Part shown: positions 13,932-18,184 of the stretch, piece by piece
Position numbering within the stretch: position 1 is the stretch's first letter
Layout: every line of letters starts with the position of its first letter
Assembly: GCA_021801615.1 (NCBI GenBank)
Contig: JAJYXS010000139.1
Coordinates: 1 to 18,184 of the forward strand
Reading direction: 5' to 3'
Source of the DNA: Actinomycetes bacterium
GTDB taxonomy: Bacteria > Actinomycetota > Acidimicrobiia > Acidimicrobiales > RAAP-2
Length of the DNA: 18,184 nucleotides
Program-made: the position numbers and the translations under genes
Notes under the pieces: model-generated
What the model was told of the DNA's origin: nothing
Database searches by the model: none
Seen by the model: the letters and a program-made list of their open reading frames with translations, nothing else

Positions 13932-14468
13932 TCAGGCGGAGAGCCCGTGGGCGGGCTCGGCGGGCGATCCGTCGGTGACGCCCGGGGAGATCTTCCCGAG
14001 GACGCGTACGACGTCGCGGCGGTCCTCTTCGCTGACGCGTGCCAGAGCCTGCGCCCACTCGGTCACCGTGCGACGGCGCACCGCCTCGAGGAGCTGCGTG
14101 CCCGCGCCGGTCAGCCGGATCTGCAGCTCGCGACGGTCCCTGCCGCGGCGATGCCGCACGATGAGCTGACGTTCCGCGAGCGTGTCGCACAGGCGGGTGG
14201 CCGTAGACGGCGCGATCGAGAGCGCGTCGGCGAGATCGATCAGCCTGGACTCGCCGAGCCGCTCCAGCCGCTCGAGGAGACGCAGCTGGATCGTGGTGAT
14301 CCCTCCGCCGAGGTCGCTCAGCGCGTGGTCGCCGATCGTGCGCAGCACGGACCGTGCGTTGTCGATGGCCTCGACGAGCTCGACGACCCCTTGGTCGACC
14401 CCTTGGTCGCCTTGGTCGAGCCCGTGGCCGACCGACGATGAGCCGAAGGGGTCCGACCGCGCCGTCAT
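13932..14468 (-). CDS. MarR-family transcriptional regulator
   Basis: Dimeric winged-helix DNA-binding protein, typically a repressor released by small phenolic or drug-like ligands. In the 178-residue product, the winged helix spans about residues 55-120: ITTIQLRLLERL, then the recognition helix in APSTATRLCDTLAERQLI, then the wing RRGRDRRELQIRLT, which matches the family's D-x-R wing pattern. Helices on either side would form the dimer interface. The N-terminal 28 residues are polar and include a small DQG repeat encoded by a 12-bp duplication, so the start could lie later than ATG 14468; only a weak AGGGG precedes it. It lies upstream of a DHA2 efflux gene on the same strand and is divergent from a membrane-protein gene. 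Repression of the pump is likely but inferred. Confidence 0.92.
   Translation of the reverse strand: MTARSDPFGSSSVGHGLDQGDQGVDQGVVELVEAIDNARSVLRTIGDHALSDLGGGITTIQLRLLERLERLGESRLIDLADALSIAPSTATRLCDTLAERQLIVRHRRGRDRRELQIRLTGAGTQLLEAVRRRTVTEWAQALARVSEEDRRDVVRVLGKISPGVTDGSPAEPAHGLSA
14387..14419 (-). repeat. 12-bp repeat inside the MarR gene
   Basis: ccccttggtcg occurs at 14387 and 14399, followed by ccttggtcgag at 14410. On the minus strand this encodes the repeated DQG and VDQG at residues 18-27 of the MarR protein, in the non-conserved N-terminus. Confidence 0.75.
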
Positions 14469-14521
14469 CGCGCAGCCCCTGGGCGGTTGGCGGGTTGCAC
14501 CTTGTTCCCTCCGCTCCTGAA

Positions 14522-14581
14522 GTGCCAGAGGTCTCCCGGCAAGTTACTGTGGACAAATGTTAGCCGAGCGGCCTGTTCGGC
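14522..14581. promoter_or_regulatory. Candidate overlapping divergent promoters and operator
   Basis: On the plus strand GTGCCA (14522-14527), 17 bases, then TACTGT (14545-14550) resembles a -35/-10 pair for the membrane gene, with a start near 14557. On the minus strand TAACTT (14546-14541) is a -10 for the MarR gene, with a leader of about 66 bases. The two -10 boxes overlap, so both directions could be controlled from one site. An imperfect 19-bp palindrome, gccgagc-ggcct-gttcggc (14563-14581), lies beside them and is a possible MarR operator. Confidence 0.35.
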
Positions 14582-14647
14582 ACTGGGAACCCGCTGCTCC
14601 CGGCCGCTGCGGTTCCCGAGCGGAGAGTCCCCGAACGAGGAGCGCTC

Positions 14648-15418
14648 ATGGACGCCGAGGCGTACGCGGACATGCTGCCGTGGCTGGTGTTCGTCGTGGT
14701 GGACCGCAAGCTGGGGCTCGGGGTGGCCTGGGCCGGAGGTGGCGCGCTCGCCTGCAGCCTCGGGCTCGTGACGTTGTCCTATTGGCGCGGGAGGCCCTCC
14801 ATGCTGCCACGGGTCGCGCTCGGGGTGTTCGCGCTCTGCCTTGCCTCAGGGCTGGCCTTCCACGGGTGGGACCATCAAGTCGGCCTTCCTCGGGCACTTG
14901 CCGTCGCGTCGTTGAGCCTGGTGGCGTTCGGCTCGCTCCCGTTCACGCCGTTGAGCGAGGCCTACACGGTTCCGCTGGTCGCGCCGGGGGTGCGCGACGA
15001 CCCGCGCTTTCGCGAAGTGAACGTCCAGATGACGCTGACGTGGGGCGTGGGGTCGCTGGTCGTGGCCGCTGCGTGCGGCACGACCGCGATCTTGTCGGGC
15101 CCCGTGCTCTTCACGCTCCTCGACTGGGTGGCGCCGCTCGTGCTCGGTACCGCCACGATCCTCTGGGCAGCGCGTCGCTGGGAGCAGTTCCGCCTCTCCG
15201 TCGAGCCCGTAGCCGCCGGCCGTCTTGCGAGCGAGGCGGGCGATTTGCGCCTCGTGGCACGCGACGTACGGGGTCGAGGCGGGCAGGCGCCCGATCCTCG
15301 GGTGTCGCCACGGCTCGAACTGGTGGTGCCCAGGGACGGGCGGACGCAGGAGGCGGTTGTCCGGCGGCTGCCGGCCCACGGTCGCGGCCCGGGACCTCTC
15401 GTTCGACGTCCCGGCTGA
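14648..15418 (+). CDS. Integral membrane protein, function unknown
   Basis: A 256-residue protein with about six predicted membrane helices in its first 180 residues (roughly 8-24, 28-46, 53-71, 80-100, 132-150 and 155-177) and a soluble, Arg- and Pro-rich C-terminal tail of about 70 residues. No motif identifies a family. The ATG at 14648 follows GAGGAG at about 6 bases, a strong start. Another long frame overlaps from 14557, but it is Arg-rich without helices and has no Shine-Dalgarno, so I reject it. The gene is divergent from the MarR regulator and may be one of its targets. The tail is less conserved-looking than the membrane part and ends shortly before a 14-bp repeat array. Confidence 0.75.
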   Translation: MDAEAYADMLPWLVFVVVDRKLGLGVAWAGGGALACSLGLVTLSYWRGRPSMLPRVALGVFALCLASGLAFHGWDHQVGLPRALAVASLSLVAFGSLPFTPLSEAYTVPLVAPGVRDDPRFREVNVQMTLTWGVGSLVVAAACGTTAILSGPVLFTLLDWVAPLVLGTATILWAARRWEQFRLSVEPVAAGRLASEAGDLRLVARDVRGRGGQAPDPRVSPRLELVVPRDGRTQEAVVRRLPAHGRGPGPLVRRPG

Positions 15419-15443
15419 TCCTTCGGGGCCGAGCCACACGACG

Positions 15444-15485
15444 CCGTTCGTGACGCGCCGTTCGTGACGCGCCCTTCGTGACGCG
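15444..15485. repeat. 14-bp tandem repeat, three copies
   Basis: Units ccgttcgtgacgcg at 15444, 15458 and 15472 (the last with one change). They lie in the 227-bp gap between the membrane gene and the ABC operon. Further on, ggcgagggct is repeated at 15541-15560. Confidence 0.85.
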
Positions 15486-15593
15486 CCGGGTGGCGCGCTG
15501 GGCGACGACGGGCACGACGCCCGGGGCGTCACGTTGGCGTGGCGAGGGCTGGGCGAGGGCTCGGCGAAGACGTGGGCAGGAGCTCCGGCACGG

Positions 15594-15599
15594 TAACGT
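15594..15599 (+). promoter_or_regulatory. Candidate -10 box for the ABC transporter operon
   Basis: TAACGT fits TAnnnT and would start a message near 15606, giving a 40-base leader that includes the strong GGAGGAG site before ATG 15646. No -35 is recognisable, so support is modest. Confidence 0.25.
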
Positions 15600-15645
15600 G
15601 GGGTGCCCGGCGACGCAGCATGCGACGATGATGGAGGAGCACGCG

Positions 15646-17103
15646 ATGGGTCTGCGCATGCACGCGGGGCGGGCGGAGGGAGTGGCGCGACCCGGGAACG
15701 TGACGCGGCCAGGGAGCCCGCCGCGGCGTTGGAGCGTGGCGCGGCCGGCGAAGCGCTCGGCGCAGCGGCACCTCTCGAGGGGCGTGCGAGGCCGCTGGCC
15801 TGTGCGCTCGGGGCAGGTCGTGGCCGCCTCGCTGATGGCGTTCCTGCTGTTGGGGCTGTTGGGGTCCACCTTGACTGCCGCCAAGGCGCCCTCGGGCAAC
15901 ACGGCCGGGGTGTACCCCAAACGCGTCGTCGTGGGCGCGCTCGTGTCGGAGACGGGTCCTCTGCCCGCGCTGTTCGCCCCGATCGTCACAGGAGCGCGCG
16001 CCTACTTCGACATGGTGAACGCGAAGGGCGGTATCGACGGCCGGAAGATCGATCTCGCCTACACGCTCGACGACCAGTCGAGCCCGTCGATCGACGCGAG
16101 CCAGGCCCGGACGCTCGTCGACGAGGACCGCGTGTTCGCGGTGCTGCCGGTTGCGACCGCCTTGTTCACCGGCGGCAAGTTCCTCGCCGCGCAGGGCGTG
16201 CCGACGTTCGGGCTGAACGTGAACCCCCAGTGGATGGACGGACCGAGCCTGTACGGCAACAACGGCTCGTACATCAACTTCACCTCTCCCGTCGTCCAGC
16301 CCGCGTTCGTGGCCCAGCAGCACCACGACCACGCGGCGGCGGTGCTCGCCTACGACGTCGCCCAGTCACAGGAGGGGTGCCAGGGAATGCTGAAGGGGCT
16401 CCGCAAGTACCACGTCCCCGTCGCCTACGAGGATCTCGCGATCCCGGCTCCCGCGACCGACCTGCATGCCGACGTGACCCGTATGAAGCGCGCCAAGGTG
16501 GACATGGTGGTCTCGTGCATGACACTCAGCGGTGACGTGCTGCTGTCGGAGACGATGAGAGCGACAGGCATGAAGGGCGTGACGCAGGTGTGGGCGACAG
16601 GCTACGACGAGAGCGCCATCCGCCAGTACACCACGGCGATGCAAGGCGTCTACTTCTTCGAGCCGAACGTCCCCTTCGAGGTGACGAAGCTCCATCCCGG
16701 CGTCTATCCCGGCATGGACCAGTTCGAGAGGATGCTCCACAAGCACTTTCCTCACACCCTGCCCTCGGAGACGGCGCTCGCTGGTTGGACGAGCGCCGCC
16801 CTCTTCGTGCAGGGCATGCGAGCGGTGGGCCGCGACCTGACCCGTAGCCGTCTGGTGAAGGCGATCAACAAGATCACGTCGTTCACCGCCGACACAATCC
16901 TCGCGCCGGTCGACTGGGCAACGGCGCACACGAGCTCGGGCCCGCTCAACTGCTCGGCCTTCGTCCGAGCGGAGGGGAAGGCCTTCGTGCCCGTCTACGG
17001 GACCCCGAAGAGCGTGTTCAGCTGCTTCGAGACGCCGGCGCCTCCCGTCACAAAGCCGATCAGGATCCTGAACCCCGTGCCAGCCGGCGTGCCGCCGGCC
17101 TGA
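15646..17103 (+). CDS. ABC transporter substrate-binding protein, Liv/amide type
   Basis: Extracellular periplasmic-binding-protein type I that captures a ligand (branched-chain amino acid, amide, urea or aromatic acid in this family) and delivers it to the Liv-type permease encoded next. The product is 485 residues. A basic N-terminus leads to a hydrophobic helix at about 57-76 (VVAASLMAFLLLGLLG) and a likely signal-peptidase site after TAAKA near 81. No lipobox Cys is present, so it is not a typical lipoprotein. The mature part begins KRVVVGALVSETGPLPALFAP and continues GARAYFDMVNAKGGIDGRKI, both diagnostic of the LivJ/LivK fold. ATG 15646 is fixed by GGAGGAG 6 bases upstream, but the 56 residues before the signal helix are unusually long, so a later start is possible. 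The permease starts 21 bp after the stop. Confidence 0.92.
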   Translation: MGLRMHAGRAEGVARPGNVTRPGSPPRRWSVARPAKRSAQRHLSRGVRGRWPVRSGQVVAASLMAFLLLGLLGSTLTAAKAPSGNTAGVYPKRVVVGALVSETGPLPALFAPIVTGARAYFDMVNAKGGIDGRKIDLAYTLDDQSSPSIDASQARTLVDEDRVFAVLPVATALFTGGKFLAAQGVPTFGLNVNPQWMDGPSLYGNNGSYINFTSPVVQPAFVAQQHHDHAAAVLAYDVAQSQEGCQGMLKGLRKYHVPVAYEDLAIPAPATDLHADVTRMKRAKVDMVVSCMTLSGDVLLSETMRATGMKGVTQVWATGYDESAIRQYTTAMQGVYFFEPNVPFEVTKLHPGVYPGMDQFERMLHKHFPHTLPSETALAGWTSAALFVQGMRAVGRDLTRSRLVKAINKITSFTADTILAPVDWATAHTSSGPLNCSAFVRAEGKAFVPVYGTPKSVFSCFETPAPPVTKPIRILNPVPAGVPPA

Positions 17104-17124
17104 CCGGGAGCGGGCGGGCACGTC

Positions 17125-18184
17125 GTGGCGCTCTTCCTCTCGTTCCTCCTGCCCGGCATCCCCTACGGGTGCGCGTACGCGCTCATGGCGGCCGGGCTGG
17201 TGCTCACCTACCGGGCGTCCGGCGTGTTCAACCTGGCCTTCGGCGCCCAGGCGTACGTGTCGGCCGTCATCTTCTCCATCGCCGTGCACGACGGCTGGCC
17301 GGGGTGGGCCGCCTTCGTCGTGGCGGTCCTGTTCGCGAGCCCCGCCATCGGCCTCGCCATGGAGCGTTTCCTCTTCCGCTACACCCGGACGTCGGGCCCG
17401 CTCGTGAAGCTCGTCCCGGCGCTCGGGATCCTCATCGCCATCCCGAGCGTGACGCAGATGATCATCGGGACCGCCACACGGCTCCCGTCTTCTCTCGTGC
17501 TGCAGCCGTGGAGGATCTATTTCCACCTCGGCAGCACCCCGGTGAGCGGCGAGGAGCTGTCGACCACCGTGATCACCGTCGCCGTCGTCGTCGCCTTCGC
17601 CGTGGTGCTGCAGTCGAGCGGTCTCGGGCTGCGTATGCGGGCGGTGGTGGAGAGCCCGCGGATGGCCGAGCTCTCCGGCGTGCGCGCCGATCGCACGAGC
17701 GCGTCCGCATGGGTCCTCTCGAGCCTGCTCGCGGGGCTGGCCGGGGTGCTGCTCGCCCCGATCTACGCGACGGTCAGCTCGTCGAATTTCACCGCCCTGC
17801 TCGTCGCCGCGATCGCGGCAGCGGCCATCGGCGGCTTCGAGAGCCTGCCGTTCACCCTGATCGGAGCGATCGGGCTCGGCATCGCCCAGCAGCTGCTCGC
17901 GGGCTACCTGCCCACCGGGTCGATCCTGTCCTCCGGTCTGCGTCCGGCGTTCCCCTTCGTGGTCCTGGCGGTCGCGCTGGTTGCCCGCAGGACCTTCCGG
18001 CAACCGGCGGCGCGAGATCCCCTCGCCAGCTGCGACCCGCCGACCCTCGCCTTCAGGGCTCCGGCCCGCCTGACCGAGGTGGCCGTGGGCAGCAGGGCGT
18101 TCAGCGTGCTCGTCGCGGGCATGCTCGTGGCCACGACGCTGGTCCTCGTTCCCGGCAACTGGGAGTTCGTCTTCACCCTCGGCA
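17125..18184 (+). CDS. Liv-type ABC permease, LivH fused to start of LivM-like part (truncated by window)
   Basis: Inner-membrane channel subunit of a branched-chain-amino-acid-type importer. The frame is open from GTG 17125 to the edge (353 complete codons). Residues 1 to about 292 are LivH-like: GIPYGCAYALMAAGLVLTYRASG, then NLAFGAQAY, ERFLFR, the permease loop GLRMRAVVESPRMAELSGV, and AIGGFESLPFTLIGAIGLG. A polar linker of about 30 residues follows, without a stop. New hydrophobic helices then begin with AFSVLVAGMLVATTLVLV near residue 325, as expected for the N-terminus of LivM. Fused LivH-LivM permeases are known in Actinomycetota. The start is uncertain because only a weak GGGAG lies 14 bases upstream. 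ATPase genes (livG, livF) are expected beyond the window. Confidence 0.88.
   Translation, partial: MALFLSFLLPGIPYGCAYALMAAGLVLTYRASGVFNLAFGAQAYVSAVIFSIAVHDGWPGWAAFVVAVLFASPAIGLAMERFLFRYTRTSGPLVKLVPALGILIAIPSVTQMIIGTATRLPSSLVLQPWRIYFHLGSTPVSGEELSTTVITVAVVVAFAVVLQSSGLGLRMRAVVESPRMAELSGVRADRTSASAWVLSSLLAGLAGVLLAPIYATVSSSNFTALLVAAIAAAAIGGFESLPFTLIGAIGLGIAQQLLAGYLPTGSILSSGLRPAFPFVVLAVALVARRTFRQPAARDPLASCDPPTLAFRAPARLTEVAVGSRAFSVLVAGMLVATTLVLVPGNWEFVFTLG

Noticed and set aside
14557..15453. Plus-strand frame with ATG just after a -10-like box, as if leaderless
   Set aside because: The product is Arg-rich without membrane helices and overlaps the membrane-protein gene at 14648, which has a strong Shine-Dalgarno and clear hydrophobic periodicity.

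Overview
This window is very GC-rich DNA with actinobacterial features. GTG and TTG starts are common, Shine-Dalgarno (SD) sequences are purine-rich, the -10-like boxes are of the TAnnnT type, and the protein set is typical: a histidine phosphatase resembling the C-terminal part of mycobacterial MutT1, an actinobacterial-type AlkB, a DHA2 transporter with a MarR regulator, and a LivH-LivM-like fusion. I read it as Actinomycetota, class undetermined. There is no rRNA, tRNA, insertion sequence, CRISPR array or prophage gene.

Layout, left to right. 1-622 has no recognisable gene and carries three tandem arrays ahead of ftsH (+, 623-2638), a membrane AAA+ zinc protease starting at TTG. A phosphotransferase of the aminoglycoside-kinase fold (+, 2775-3860) and pdxH (+, 3971-4552) follow. 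A 360-bp gap between convergent genes holds an array of eleven 19-bp units. Two small membrane-protein genes form a minus-strand operon (6022 down to 4914), divergent from a short-chain dehydrogenase (+, 6149-6961) whose YxxxK motif reads YxxxR. A histidine phosphatase (+, 7090-7665) and an AlkB dioxygenase (+, 7772-8392) come next. A 366-bp gap then carries a strongly foldable element and two arrays. An acyl-CoA synthetase (-, 8759-10477) is divergent from acetate kinase ackA (+, 10841-12049). The ackA 3' end overlaps the 3' end of a DHA2 efflux transporter (-, 11857-13599) by 193 bp. A MarR regulator (-, 13932-14468) lies upstream of the transporter and is divergent from a membrane-protein gene (+, 14648-15418). 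The window ends in a branched-chain-amino-acid-type ABC operon: a binding protein (+, 15646-17103) and a permease that runs off the edge (+, 17125-18184).

How genes may work together: MarR plus the DHA2 transporter look like a regulated efflux pair. The binding protein and permease are the start of a Liv-type uptake operon. AckA and the acyl-CoA synthetase both activate carboxylates. The phosphatase and AlkB may share a role in nucleotide or DNA damage, which is inference only.

The most unusual property is between the genes. Almost every intergenic gap holds its own tandem repeat, unrelated in sequence to the others, with units of 9 to 61 bp. Several arrays extend into or up to the 3' ends of genes. 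The other main observations are the foldable element at 8536-8632 with mutually exclusive hairpins, and the ackA/transporter overlap, where both genes encode low-complexity C-terminal sequence on opposite strands.
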